This document shows, piece after piece, positions 22,326 through 33,474 of a DNA stretch of 64,000 nt. Both the position numbers and the translations under genes were made by a program. Position 1 is the stretch's first letter. Each line of letters begins with the position of its first letter. Source of the stretch: Doryteuthis pealeii (lineage: Eukaryota; Mollusca; Cephalopoda; Myopsida; Loliginidae); the NCBI GenBank assembly GCA_023376005.1, contig CM042150.1:80692692-80756691 (forward strand), written 5' to 3'. The notes under the pieces are model-generated. The model saw nothing but the letters and a program-made list of their open reading frames with translations, searched no databases and was not told where the DNA came from.

Positions 22326-22615
22326 CTACATATGTAAGTATGAATTTGATATATTGAAAAAACAAAAGATGTTTACAAATGCATGGGATCATCAGGAGAG
22401 AATGTACAACCGTTTCGGGGCCTTCCTGTCTACGGTTTTAAAAAGCAACATCGCCCCCCCCTCACTGATGTAAGTATGTATGTATCTACGTATTTATATA
22501 TGTATGCATAAACGCCACAAAACTTACAGGCAAGTTGTGAAAAACCTGAGGTACGTATACATTAACCGATAGAAACGAAAAACTACAGGTAGCTGGCTAG
22601 ATGTAAGAATACTCG

Positions 22616-22680
<65 letters not shown>

Positions 22681-23340
22681 CTGTGTGTGTTTAATATATA
22701 TATAGAGAGAGACAGACAGAGACTGAGACAGAGAAACGGACCGACATTTCCCTAGATAAACAGACTAATAGTTGACACTGTGCGATGGTTCGTGTAATAA
22801 TCTTTTAAATTGTGTTAAGTGATTTTTACCTGCTGTGTATATTTCATGGATGAGGTGTTACGTTGTGATAAATTGTCTGGTTGGAAAGATTAATCTCCTA
22901 TTTTTTAATTACAAAATTAAATGGAATCGCGTCTAGTCAATATTTCTGAAAACAAGCCAAATATTTCTATTTCTGTTATTTTTTTTATATATTATTTTGT
23001 AATAAAAAAAAATCTCAATTTCACTATTTCAAGGCAAATGGAGAGTGACAAAAAATAACTGTGTATTTCCGTTTATAGCAAAATCACCCAACTCCCCGTG
23101 CAATATTGTCGATATAGGTCGTCTGAGATTTTGAGGAAGACGTGACTTGCTGTAAGCGCGACGTGACTGTTGAATTTCTCTTTCGTTGTTCAGATATAGT
23201 TTTAAATAATACTGTTATCATAACGGCGAGGAAAGATTCTATTTTTTGTTATTGTTTTACTTGCCCTCAAATTGTGGTTTGTAATCAGTGTCTGTTTAAA
23301 TTAAGACAAAGCTTGCAGGTTGACAAATATCATCAGGCTC
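21520..23340. other. AT-rich spacer with microsatellites
   Basis: Contains (CA)n-(TA)n at 22,247-22,322, (TA)n-(GT)n at 22,619-22,691 and no recognised gene. The frame at 23,142-23,477 shows no known domain and runs into the purine tract, so it is not called. Confidence 0.6.
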
Positions 23341-24545
23341 AGTTACGATTTTTATTAAAGAAAAAAAAACGCAGTAAATGCATGATAAAAAGAATAATGA
23401 AACGAGACAAAAAAGGACAGAAAAAAGTAAGACGGAAAAATAGTAAAAGTGAAAGAAAACGAAGAGGAAATGATTAAATATAATGGAAAAAAATATGTGA
23501 GGAATAGCAAAAGGAACACAATTAAATAAATAAATAAATAAGAAAGAAAGAAAGAAAGAAAGAAAGAAAAGAAAAGAAAGAAAGAAAGAAAGAAAGAAAG
23601 AACGAAAGAAAAGAAAGAAAATAAGAAAAAACCTGGTAAGGAAGAAGGATTGAAAACAGAAAAGAAAGAAAGAAAGAAAGAAAAAAAAAAAAATACATGG
23701 CAAGGAAGAAAGAAAGAAAGAAAGAAAGAAGAAAGAAAGAAAGAAGAAAGAAAGAAAAAAGAAAGAAAGAAAGAAAGAAGAGATACGTGGCATGGGGCAA
23801 AGAGAGAATGAAAAACATAGAAAGAAAGAAAGAAAGAAAGAGAGAAAGAAAGAAAGACATGACAAGAAAGAAGGAAATAAATAAATAAATAAAAAAGAGG
23901 ACACGAATAAGTAACTGAATGAATGATAGAATGATAAAACAAAAAAGGAAGCGTAAAAAGGGGGAATAAGTAAAAAATATAGAAAACAAATAAACAAAAA
24001 TAAAAAAGGAAATGGCGAAAGCCTTGTGAAAGTGTAAGAAGGGTGTAAGAAAGAAACATGCAAAGAAAGAAAATCTAGTAAAGAATGACAACATAAAGAA
24101 TGAAATACGAGAAATGAATGAAGGAAAAAATTCTAAGTGAAGAAAAAAGAAAATACGGAATTATGAAGAAAGAAAGAAGCTTGCAAAAAGAATAAGCGTT
24201 TAAGAAAATAGAGTGAAGACCGGAAAAAGAAAGGAAACCCTGTAAAGTTTATGAAAGAAAGAATGAAAAAGTAAAAGAAAAATGGGAAGAATGGGAAGAA
24301 AAGCGAAAGAAGAAATAGATCGCAAAATGAAAGGTTAAAAAATCTTTAACATCTAAATAAACTTGAACAAATGTTAAATTATTTATAATGCCAATCTTGA
24401 AGTTTTTGTCAACATACGAAACATTTTTCTTCGTGATTAAAAAAAAGAGATATACATGATTTTCGTGAGAGAGAAAAAAAACAGTTTATAGAATTTAAAT
24501 AACGTCAAAAGAAAAAAAAGAAGAAAAAATGGCAAAGGAGTAAAA
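23340..24545 (+). repeat. Purine-rich tract with (GAAA)n core
   Basis: About 1.2 kb in which the plus strand is almost all A and G, with GAAA tetranucleotide runs at 23,540-23,605 and 23,700-23,880. Three overlapping minus-strand frames of up to 255 codons (23,296-24,094) are translated repeat (F, S, L and Y only) and are not genes. Confidence 0.95.
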
Positions 24546-25478
24546 ACACCAATAACATTAATACATCTACAATTCCATTTTCCACGTTTTGTTAATTACA
24601 AGGATTTACCTAGTCTGACACACATGCCTCAGTATCTGGTCTTCTCTACATGTAAAATTTCGTTACCGCGTTATTTAATATAAGATATAGATATACCTTA
24701 TACAAAACCTTTGTTATAAGTAATGTATAAATATTTAATTATATATATCCATGTTATATACGTCTTTCCTTACTTTCTTCCTTCTATTTTTCTAGTGTCT
24801 CTTCTAGCGTTTCTTCTAACATCTCTTCTAGCGTCTCTTGTAGCGTCTGGACTTCGTCTTGGGGACTTCGTGTCTGGTCTTCCATTGGGGATTTCTCTAT
24901 ATCAGAAGCCCTGTGTCATTGGTAGTTTTTAGATAATAACACAAGACTTCGATTTAACTTAGATCATATTTTATTTCAAAATCCCCACCAGACTACCTGC
25001 GCAGATTGAGCCGGCCGCGTGCATAACACGACTTACCACGTCGTGGTTTTTGGCCGATCTCTAAAAATCTGTTTCTAATCTAAACTGGAAGAGGGTCTTC
25101 TCCACCGATTCTCACGGTATGCACCGGAAGGTTTAGGATGAGGTCAAGTCTTATAACTCATCCTTCAAGGCCACCAGCTGAACTTATAGCAGCCATTTTG
25201 GATTTCTACACTACTGTACATAAATATTAGGAATTTAATAATTATGTAACACATATATTTGTTTTTGTATATTACTGTTATTCGTTTCCGTAATAAAAAT
25301 ATAAACGGCATTAATGTATCTCATTGTAGGACTGTAGTGACATTGTCAAATTATTATGTGTCCCATCAGCTGATCAAATTATTGCTTCCATGTCTTTCGT
25401 GTAGAATATCATCATAGTGGGGGCAGTTTATTTGGAGAAAAACATATGATCACTTAGGCAAGAAACTGACAGTTACCA
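24546..25478. other. Spacer with a short tandem repeat
   Basis: Near 24,795-24,850 a unit of about 15 bases (GTCTCTTCTAGC type) repeats four to five times. From 24,950 to 25,200 the GC content rises slightly, but no promoter, LTR end or exon could be supported. Confidence 0.5.
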
Positions 25479-25479
25479 A

Positions 25480-25942
25480 TGACCTGTAATTATATGGTTC
25501 CAATTCCTCCAACCTTCTTTCCAAACCCTTTGGTACTGTCCCGAAAACATTATCAACAATTGGTACTACCTTCACCCTCATGTTCCACTGATTTTTTTCA
25601 GTTCTCTGGCAAGCTCCAGGTATTTATCAATCTTTGCGCTTTATTTCATTTTCACTCTGTGATCTGCTGCGACGGCAAATCCACGAGATAATAAGTTTTC
25701 TTCTTTTTTTGATTAACACTACGCTTGGTCTCCTAGTTGGGATGCCGTGATTCGTCTGTATCTCAAAATCGCTGATTATTCTCTGCGCCTCGTTTTTTAG
25801 GGCCGATTTCAGTTTGTGCATATACCATTTAGTAGCTTGGTGAAAATCTAATTTCTTGCACCATACACAGTGGATCACCTTTCCCACCGAGTCCTGCCAA
25901 AGTATTGTACTCTCTTTGTGTTAGTTTGGTGCATTCACTTAG
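25480..25942 (-). pseudogene. Dong/R4-like retrotransposon C-terminus (D8)
   Basis: A reverse copy. The frame 25,627-25,887 reads KLDFHQATKWYMHKLKSALK, ISDFEIQTNHGIPTRRP, then diverges where the nuclease motif PD would be (RRPS) and shifts frame at the VDF region. The copy continues in antisense to ACCAATTG and CCAACCTTCTTTCCAAACCC near 25,500. It is followed on its 5' side by (ATT)n at 25,945-26,020. Confidence 0.75.
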
Positions 25943-25944
25943 AA

Positions 25945-25961
25945 TATTATTATTATTGGAA

Positions 25962-26020
<59 letters not shown>
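25945..26020. repeat. (ATT)n microsatellite
   Basis: A long ATT run adjoining the Dong-like copy. Confidence 0.97.
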
Positions 26021-26279
26021 GTTTATTTATTTATTCCTTTTTTAATATAATTATATTATAAATGTTATACATTCATTCCATGTAAACATGTCTCTTCCAA
26101 TGTAATTAACGATGAAAAGATCGACTGCTCTTTGATATTTAATATAAAATGATGCAAATTTGAAAAAGAGCATCATATCAAATTTCAGCTACGCCATCTT
26201 TGTTCGGTTTGTTTGACATTTCGGAAAGGAAGCGGCAAATCCAGGCAACAGAAAATTTGTTACAATCTATTTAAGAAAA

Positions 26280-27890
26280 CGGCAGATCATTTACAATGCA
26301 ATGTTTATTGTACACAGTTTATTATGAAAGCTTAGACTAACACAACGTGACAATGTGTTTATAGTTTTCACTGCGTTTCTATATTGAAAATCATTTACAA
26401 TGAATTGTTAAAGTTATTTGAAATTGATTTCTATAGTGGAAATTATTATCAACTAGCAGGACCAGGGGATATAACTCAGTATGATAATTTAATTATTTCA
26501 ACCTTTGATATATTTAATTAAGAGCTATTGCATGGTTCAATATGTGAAAAAAGTATAATAATCTTGATTTAACTCAGTCTTTTTTATTTATTCTTTTCCT
26601 CTTTTCCTTGTGTTCGATTGAAATAGATTATATTTATCGCTTCCGCCCACTCAACCACTCTCCCTTTCTGTCTTTACCATACTATCTTTCTTTCTTTCTC
26701 TCTTATTATATTTTTCTGTGTAGCATATCTGTTTTTTTCCTTTCATTCTCTATTAAAAAAAAACGGAATGGTCCATTATTTAGCTGAGGAGACGACACCC
26801 ATAAGAAATAAAAATTCAGCAGATAAGCAACACCAGATAATCAGAATTTATATTTTTGCATTTCATCTTGGACGATTTGGACGGTCTTATTTTTAACCAG
26901 AGGGTGTTGCAAGATGCGAACGGTCGTAAAATTAACGAATACGAGTACTAATATATAGGTACTTTTGTGTTAAATATATAATAGTTATTAACGTGTTTCC
27001 ATGAAAAATTATTTACATCGTATTTCTATAGTCAACTTATTTACTATATATTTAGCAACACCTTCGCACGAGTAGGATGTGACACAAGGTCAATTTCTTT
27101 AGCAGAGTTTGATAGGCTTGAATTCAGATTTTTTTCTGCTAGATTAGTTGCCATACATAAAACCCAGTCTGCACAAATATTTAAACATTGTTGGAGGAGA
27201 ATAGTAAGATGCATACCTTTCGTAAGTGTATTAGCGCTATATGAAATACACATAGCCTCGTCCAGGATTTGAACTCAGGCCACCTTGTCCATTTTCTACG
27301 AGATAATCATGACACAACGCGGCCTCCACAATAAACTTATTTATTATAGTAAAACCATTAGCAATGCATTTTTATTAGACATCTTTAAGATGTCTTTTTT
27401 TATAATGCTCCCATCTAAACCTGACTATTGACAATCATTTTCTTATTAATTCCCAATGCATATGGATAATAAAAACGGTTAGCAATGCATTTCTACTGTA
27501 AAAATCATTAGCAATGCATATCTATAGTAAAAATAATTTTGAATTCATTTCTATAGTAAAATCATTTGCAATGTATTTCTATAGTAAAATCTTTAGCAAT
27601 GCATTTCTATAGTAAAAATAATTTTGAATGCATTTCTATAGTAAAATTATTTGCAATGTATTTCTATAGTAAAATCATTGGCAATGCACATCTATAGTAA
27701 AAATAATTTTGAATGCATTTCTATAGTAAAATCATTTGCAATGTATTTCTAAAGTAAATTCTTTAGCAATGCATTTCTATAGTAAAATCATTTGCAATGC
27801 ATTTCTATAGTAAAATCTTTAGCAATGCATTTCTATAGTAAAACCATTAGCAATGTATTTCTATAGAAAAATCGTTAGAAAAGCATTCAA
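26280..27890 (+). repeat. Minisatellite with 28-29 bp unit and degenerate flank
   Basis: The clean part, 27,470-27,890, has about 14 units of the form GCAATGCATTTCTATAGTAA plus a variable AATCATTT-type segment; a second unit type reads AATAATTTTGAATGC. Eroded units are recognisable back to about 26,280. A SINE is inserted at 27,049-27,333. Confidence 0.9.
27049..27333 (-). repeat. SINE family B with target-site duplication
   Basis: A full reverse copy from CGCACGAGTAGGATGTGAC to an antisense tRNA-like head (CATGACACAACGCGGC). A 15-base direct repeat flanks it: AACTTATTTACTATA at 27,034-27,048 and AACTTATTTATTATA at 27,334-27,348, one mismatch apart. This shows retrotransposition into the minisatellite. 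The minus frame 27,044-27,253 is SINE sequence. Confidence 0.88.
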
Positions 27891-27899
27891 ATTGAACAT

Positions 27900-28260
27900 A
27901 TTTTATTGTTGGTCATTTCAAAAATGTGTTACTTGATTTACTGAGTTCACCTCGAAACGGACAAAAAAGTTCATATAAAAACCCACTCACGTTTAGGCCG
28001 CTTGACTAAACTATTACCTATCCCTATTTCCAAGCTTCATCTAGTCATGTGACTACTGAGGCCAATCACGACCATGGATTAAAATGACCCCTAGTGGGGT
28101 TTTGTCAGTTAAAAGAAATAACTTACGGTGTTTTTCCATGTTTAAGCTTTATTTCAAATGGCTTATAATTTATTGGCATTTCAGTCTCGGAAGACTATAA
28201 TAATGTTTTTGTGCTCCTGAAATTACAGCGACTCTTGTGATGGTTTACACTTCCTGAAAA
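27900..28260. other. Spacer without recognised feature
   Basis: Nothing recognised on either strand. Confidence 0.55.
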
Positions 28261-28264
28261 AATG

Positions 28265-28395
28265 ATAGGCTATGCCAATCCATTATTTAGTCACGTTGAA
28301 AGTATCGGTTTCCGCTTGATAACCGAAGTTAAACAAGGATAAGCCTGTTCAATACTTAGATAAGTGTCCATTTAAGCTACAGCCGGTATGTAAGA
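28265..28395 (+). pseudogene. 5S rRNA-derived sequence
   Basis: The order of blocks follows metazoan 5S rRNA from memory: TCACGTTGAAAG, CGGTT, TGAT-ACCGAAGTTAA-CAA, GCCTGTT-AATACTTAGAT (for GTTAGTACTTGGAT) and a 3' block GCCGGTATGT. Changes at many otherwise invariant positions and a disordered 5' end indicate a pseudogene or the head of a 5S-derived SINE (SINE3 type). No following SINE body could be identified. Confidence 0.65.
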
Positions 28396-29140
28396 AACTG
28401 AATATCAAAATGTTATATGTCAAACCAACGAAAAATAATGGGTATGTCCCAATCCTTATAAATGTAGTATTCTTATAACACTATCAGTGGTTTACCTTTC
28501 TTTACGCTCCGGTATTGTATTTGTTAATATTATAAAGATTCTATTTCATTTCCAACATCCGTTTTTTGTAATTTCTCTTTTAGTAGCCTTTGTTAGGTTA
28601 GAACACAACATTACTTGATTCGTTATTAAAGGGCCCAAAAAGGTTTGCTATCCCGTAAAGAAACCAACCAACCAACCAACCAACCAACCACCCAATCAAC
28701 CTTCCATTATCTAACAAGCTGTCTTATCTTAACAGCCAGTAATTGCATTTTAATTTCAGTTATAAACATCTAATTCAAATATTTAAAAGTTTATATTGAA
28801 ATAAGGAATAATTAATTGAAAAATCCGTGGCAAGCCTCAGATTACGGATATTTGTAATAAATAACGTCCCCTGTCAAAGTCCTTAGAGTAAGAAAGTCGA
28901 ATTTTACAGGAACGTAAAAGATGATTAAACTCTTGTTTTGGTAGATGAATTTACATTTTAATTCCGTTGCTGTATTTCCCTTCGGGCGTGGCGGTTTCCA
29001 TCATGGCTTATTTATTAAATGGAATATCAACTCATTATGGATTATTTAACGCTGACAATTGATTCATTTTAAAATCTTTAATTGGAAACACCATATCTTC
29101 AATGTTTCGTTGCACTTTTTGTCTACAGCCATTTGTATAC
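28396..29140. other. Spacer with (AACC)n
   Basis: Holds an (AACC)n run at about 28,664-28,690 preceded by CCCGTAAAG, resembling the end motif of repeat family N. No gene is recognised. Confidence 0.55.
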
Positions 29141-29141
29141 A

Positions 29142-29310
29142 GGTGCATTGTGTAATGGTTATTGTCGTAGGAAATCGCCTTTGAGACTCGTTATTCTGGA
29201 CGAGACTGTGTGCATTTTACTTAGCACTAATAACCTTTGGAAATGTATCTATCCAAACATATCCCCCCCCATTTATAGGTAAACAGTAGTAAAGGCTGGG
29301 TTTAGCTGTA
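29142..29310 (+). repeat. SINE family B, 5' part
   Basis: A tRNA-like head (TGTGTAATGGTTATTGTCG) and body to the GGCTGGGTTTAGC block; the 3' part is missing. Confidence 0.7.
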
Positions 29311-29321
29311 CACAACTACCA

Positions 29322-29628
29322 TGACGCTAATACCCTTGCAAAGGGTAGGAATTCAAATATTCTCCCTCTAGCCATGGTTAAATAGTAGGACAGACTGGGC
29401 TCTTTAACCTTGTTTTCCTTCTCCGATACTTGTTGCCTAAGCAAGGTTAAAGAGCCCAGTATGCCCTACTATTTAACCATGACTGGAGGGAGAATAGTTG
29501 AATTACTACACTTTGCAAGGTTATTAGCGTTATGATAGTTGTAAACAGCATTGTCTAGGATTTGAAAACTTCTCGTCGTGTCCATTCCTACGACTGTAAC
29601 CATTACACCATGCGCAGGCACACAGTCA
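29322..29628. repeat. Tail-to-tail inverted pair of SINE family B fragments
   Basis: A plus fragment (29,322-29,412, GCTAATACCCTTGC to GGGCTCTTTAACCTTG) is followed at once by a minus copy (29,413-29,628) that contains the reverse complement of the same body and continues to its own head (ATTACACCATGCG). The pair can form a hairpin of about 90 bp. Confidence 0.85.
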
Positions 29629-29756
29629 TACATCAACAACTATTTCCATCTAATGCGAATAATCTTTAAACAGATATATTTGATCCACAGATTCCATCAT
29701 AACAGATATTAACAAAGACTGGACTTGGGAATTACTATTTAAATATATTTACATAT

Positions 29757-29893
29757 TTACCAAACCTCTCCGCACGAGCAGGATGTGGCACAAGATCAAT
29801 TTCTTAGGCGGAGTTTAACAGGTTTAAATTCAGAGTTTTCCTTCTCCTAGACCGGTTACCTAGCCAAGGTTAAAGACCCCAGTCTGCTCTTAG
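29757..29893 (-). repeat. SINE family B, 3' fragment
   Basis: A reverse 3' part from CGCACGAGCAGGATGTGGC to CCCAGTCTGCTCTTA. Confidence 0.85.
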
Positions 29894-31048
29894 ATATCAT
29901 TATATTGTATATATATTACTAGCAGTGGCTACCCAGCGTCGCCTGTGTATAGGGGGATTTGTTTAAGTTAGTCCCGCAGATCCATAATTACTGAATCGTG
30001 AGTTGAATCCTCGTAGGATGCCCCATTTAAATCCCTATGTAAATAAAATAGACCTTGCATTGATCCAGCTACTCTGAAACGAAATGTTAATGTCTACTAT
30101 CTAAAATATTAAATGAAAAAAAAAAACATGCTGTTATCATTTAAATTTCATTTTCTAATTATCTCCACGAATATAAATAAAATCTCTATTATTTTTGCTC
30201 AAAAAACAAGCCCTAGTGATCTTTAATGTGTATATATATGTACTTCGTCGTTAATTGTTTTATTTTCGAAGTTTCCTCCGGACATACAGATTCACACAAC
30301 TGCCCTTTATATATGTATAGATAGATGATATATCAAAAGATTATTCGTGGTACGCTACACTCTCAAGATCTTCCGAACTGCGCCTCAACATCAGATCCAG
30401 CTACGAGGTTCGAATTACCTGCTATTAGCAGTATATGTTCCGGCCAAATATCACTCCGTCAACTGCTATAATATTTAGTAAGTTTGATTTAGTAGAGCAG
30501 AATGTCACATGATGGAGAAACCCAATGATTACCGAATACACAATAATAATGATAGTCTGCACGATACACTGACTAACCAGTTCGCTATGTATAGCAACCA
30601 TAATTAACCCGATCGTTAATATAAAAACACTGATGTACTGCTATAGTAATTACTGTTTAGCATTTGCTTTGAACCAGATTACCTTTGTCTCAGGCAGATG
30701 CCAACGGGACAATGCTCCGTTTTATTATAGGCTAATCACAGAGCCTTCGCCAACTGTGGAGATCGATTTTATATCTCAAAAATACGGTGGCTTGTTGAAT
30801 CATAATGATCGATTGATAATACCCTGTATCCTTTGATCTCTAAAGTTAATCAACATTAGGCCAGATCGATACCAAAACGCTGACCGTGTAAAAAGTGTGT
30901 TCTCAATAAATGTATAAAATGGAAATTTCGATTTTTCAATCAGGACGACGTATTCATTTCACTCATAATCAGTGTACAATCCGAAGGATATAAAAATTAA
31001 TTCAATATCCGTCAGATAAAAAATAATGATTTAAATAGCAATTTTACG
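29894..31048. other. Spacer without recognised gene
   Basis: Contains a family D tRNA-like fragment at 29,960-30,025 and otherwise AT-rich sequence. The frame at 30,633-30,836 has no recognisable domain. Confidence 0.55.
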
Positions 31049-31049
31049 T

Positions 31050-31458
31050 TATAGTTCGTTTAGTATATAACACTATTTTATATTATGAGAAATATATTAA
31101 TTTGCTTAGTAAATACCACTGTTTTCATATTATACATACGGTATATACTGATTAGTAAATACACTCAGATTTATACCATACTATACGCTATACTTTGCTT
31201 AGTAGATACACACTATCATTATATTAAATTATACAGTATCATTTGCTTAGTTAAGATCATTATCTCTATAAAACTTTATACGGTATGATTTTTCTGTATT
31301 GTGATAAATAGAAGAATTTACGTAGTAAATATCACCATTTCTATATTATACCCTGAGTAGCATTTCCCTAGTTAATATCAGTATCTCTAAATGATAATAT
31401 AATGTATAATTTTCTTAATGGATCCCACCATCTCTTTATCATACTATGATATATGTTA
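31050..31458 (+). repeat. Degenerate tandem repeat, about 50-bp unit (left part)
   Basis: Units share TTTGCTTAGTAAATA, a CACCATTTCTATATTATAC-like middle and ACGGTATA, recurring near 31,105, 31,150, 31,197, 31,246, 31,320 and 31,370. The same repeat resumes at 32,590-32,820, so the SINE, (TA)n arrays and mariner between them were inserted into one array. Confidence 0.75.
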
Positions 31459-31712
31459 TGAAGGCGCAGGACGAGACGAGTTCAAATCCTGACGAGGCTG
31501 TTTGCATCTCACATAGCATAAGTACTCTTGGAAAAGGCATGGCCCAAATTATTCCCCCTCCAGCTCTGGATAAATATTAGAGCAGACTTGGCTCTGTAAT
31601 CTCAGATAGGCACCCAGTCTAAGAGAAGAAAACTGTGAATTCAAACTTGTTAAGCACTACATGAGAATTTTACCTTGTATCACATCTTACTCATGCAGAG
31701 TGGTTGGTAATA
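31459..31712 (+). repeat. SINE family B, near full-length
   Basis: The head is partly lost; the body (GAGTTCAAATCCTGACGAGG, AGCATAAGTACTCTTGG, CACCCAGTCTAAGAGAAG) and the tail TACTCATGCAGAGTGGTTGG are present. It inserts into the 50-bp tandem array and is followed by (TA)n at 31,709-31,731. Confidence 0.85.
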
Positions 31713-31840
31713 TATATATATATATATATATAGTTTTTTCGTAGTTAGGGTCTTTCCATGTGTGGTTTAACCAAGCTGATGCAGGTAGACCATAAGGAGA
31801 GCTCAATGTACCTAATACCAGTGAGTAGAAGGACAGAGCA

Positions 31841-31880
<40 letters not shown>

Positions 31881-31886
<6 letters not shown>

Positions 31887-32413
31887 AGTGAATATATAAT
31901 TAAAAAGTGGATCCTTACGACAATTGTCGTAAAGGATCCACTTTTCGTCACAAGTGACTATTCGGTCAAGAAAGGGGCTATTGGTGTTACGCAAACTGAG
32001 CACTGAGCGCACTTCAAACCGTTTTTGGTGCTCATTGAGGTCACGAGGAACCCATTTATCGAGCTTTTTCACCTTTCCAATACTCTGTAAATAGCAGGAA
32101 ACTGTTGCAATGCTGACACCAAGTGTCTTAGACATTTCTCTAACACTTTGTCGTGGATTTTGCTCAACGACTGCCTGCAATTGTTCATTGTCAAGACTGC
32201 ATGTCCGTCCTCTACCTTCTTCATTTTCAAGACTCTTATCTCCACTGCGGAATTTCCGGAACCACCTTCGCACAGTCCGATCACTTGTGGATTCATCTCC
32301 CCATACTTTGTTAATATTTCGGTCATATTTTTGTCAGCAGTTTTGGAGGCATTGTGCCCAAGCTTGAACTCATGCAACATAAGAAGCCAAAGGTCATGTT
32401 TAGGCATGTTCAT
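31881..32413 (-). pseudogene. mariner-type transposase, truncated
   Basis: The minus strand encodes the N-terminal half of a mariner (Tc1/mariner superfamily) transposase. First comes MNMPKHDLWLLMLHEFKLGHN (32,413 downwards), then after a frame break near 32,280 RRWFRKFRSGDKSLENEEGR, the second helix-turn-helix (AVVEQNPRQSVREMSKTLGV) and the linker WVPRDLNEHQKRFEV. The block TCDEKWILYDN follows with the first catalytic D. The next two catalytic acids are absent: the frame ends a few codons later in a palindrome (31,908-31,948) and (TA)n. Terminal inverted repeats could not be defined. The element is non-autonomous. Confidence 0.88.
31908..31948. repeat. Short palindrome at the mariner breakpoint
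   Basis: GTGGATCCTTACGAC and its reverse complement meet around CAATTG with almost no spacer. The transposase reads into the palindrome at WILYDN and stops being homologous at its centre. Confidence 0.85.
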
Positions 32414-32589
32414 CTTTGAAGGCCCCTATTTTTCAAAAATACTTACTATCTAAAAATAAATTAAATTTTATTTTTGAGCACACATTAATTATTATATATG
32501 CAAAAATTCACTTGAAATAAACAACAAATTCTATGTTAAAATGACATTTCAAAACCGAGCACTTCAATCATTATTTTTGTAACAACCTA

Positions 32590-32820
32590 ATGAATATCAA
32601 TACCTCTATATTATATTATACGGTATACTTTGCATAGTAAATTTCATCTCGATATCATACTATACAATATCATTTTTTAGTTAATATCACTACCTGTATA
32701 ATATTCTATGCGGTATAATATTCTTAGTAGATAACCCTGTATCTATATCATACTATATGGTAGATTTTACTTATCTAAATAAATATCACCATTTCTATAA
32801 CATAGCGATCTGATTTTTTA
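32590..32820 (+). repeat. Degenerate tandem repeat, about 50-bp unit (right part)
   Basis: A continuation of the 31,050-31,458 array (TTTGCATAGTAAATTTCA, TTCTTAGTAGATAACC, AATATCACCATTTCTATA). Confidence 0.75.
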
Positions 32821-33089
32821 GTTTGCATGTTATTGTAAAGCAGCAAAAATGGCAAATCGTGGGGAGATATTAGCGCAATAACGTTAAATGCGCTATGTGA
32901 TTAAAGCAATTTATAGTCCAATTGTGCTGACATCAAACATTTTAATTCCCCAAGAGAAATAAATGAATACCTAAAGTTCATTCTCATTGGTGATTAATAA
33001 TAATATAATTTTTATAAGTGGCTCCATATTGAAGCAGCCAAGAAAGCGTTTGCTCGGGTCAAATTATGGGCAGATTTGGGGGTATAGAA

Positions 33090-33141
33090 GCACACACACA
33101 AACATACTCGCGCACGCGCGCGCGTACACACACACACACAT

Positions 33142-33179
<38 letters not shown>

Positions 33180-33212
33180 TGTATATATAAATTTGATGAA
33201 GGCTTGTTGGAC

Positions 33213-33268
<56 letters not shown>

Positions 33269-33316
33269 ATAGATTATTATTATATTATATTATTTATTAT
33301 TTTTATTATTATTATA

Positions 33317-33403
<87 letters not shown>

Positions 33404-33412
33404 AAGAAGAAA
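33090..33412. repeat. Compound microsatellites (CA, TA, AAT, AAG)
   Basis: CA-TA at 33,090-33,180, TA at 33,217-33,266, then AAT at 33,318-33,374 and AAG at 33,375-33,410. The AAT-then-AAG order matches the Dong-like junctions at 11.9 and 12.1 kb. Confidence 0.95.
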
Positions 33413-33474
33413 ACTGTATAGAAAGTTCTTAATGCTATTATAGCAGAGCAGGTTGAAAATTGATATTCCCTCTT

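Noticed and set aside
22380..22440. Hammerhead on the minus strand (CTGATGA and GAAACGG both present)
   Set aside because: The order is wrong (GAAA precedes CTGATGA) and no stem II pairing supports a permuted form.
23325..23345. CTGATGA on the minus strand
   Set aside because: No GAAA or hairpin follows within the required distance.
23296..24094. Three long overlapping minus-strand frames (up to 255 codons)
   Set aside because: They are translations of a (GAAA)n purine tract (only F, S, L, Y and a few others), with no domain and equal openness in three frames.
24950..25210. LTR or gypsy element suggested by higher GC and direct-repeat-like blocks
   Set aside because: No second copy, TG...CA ends, primer-binding site or polyprotein sequence was found.
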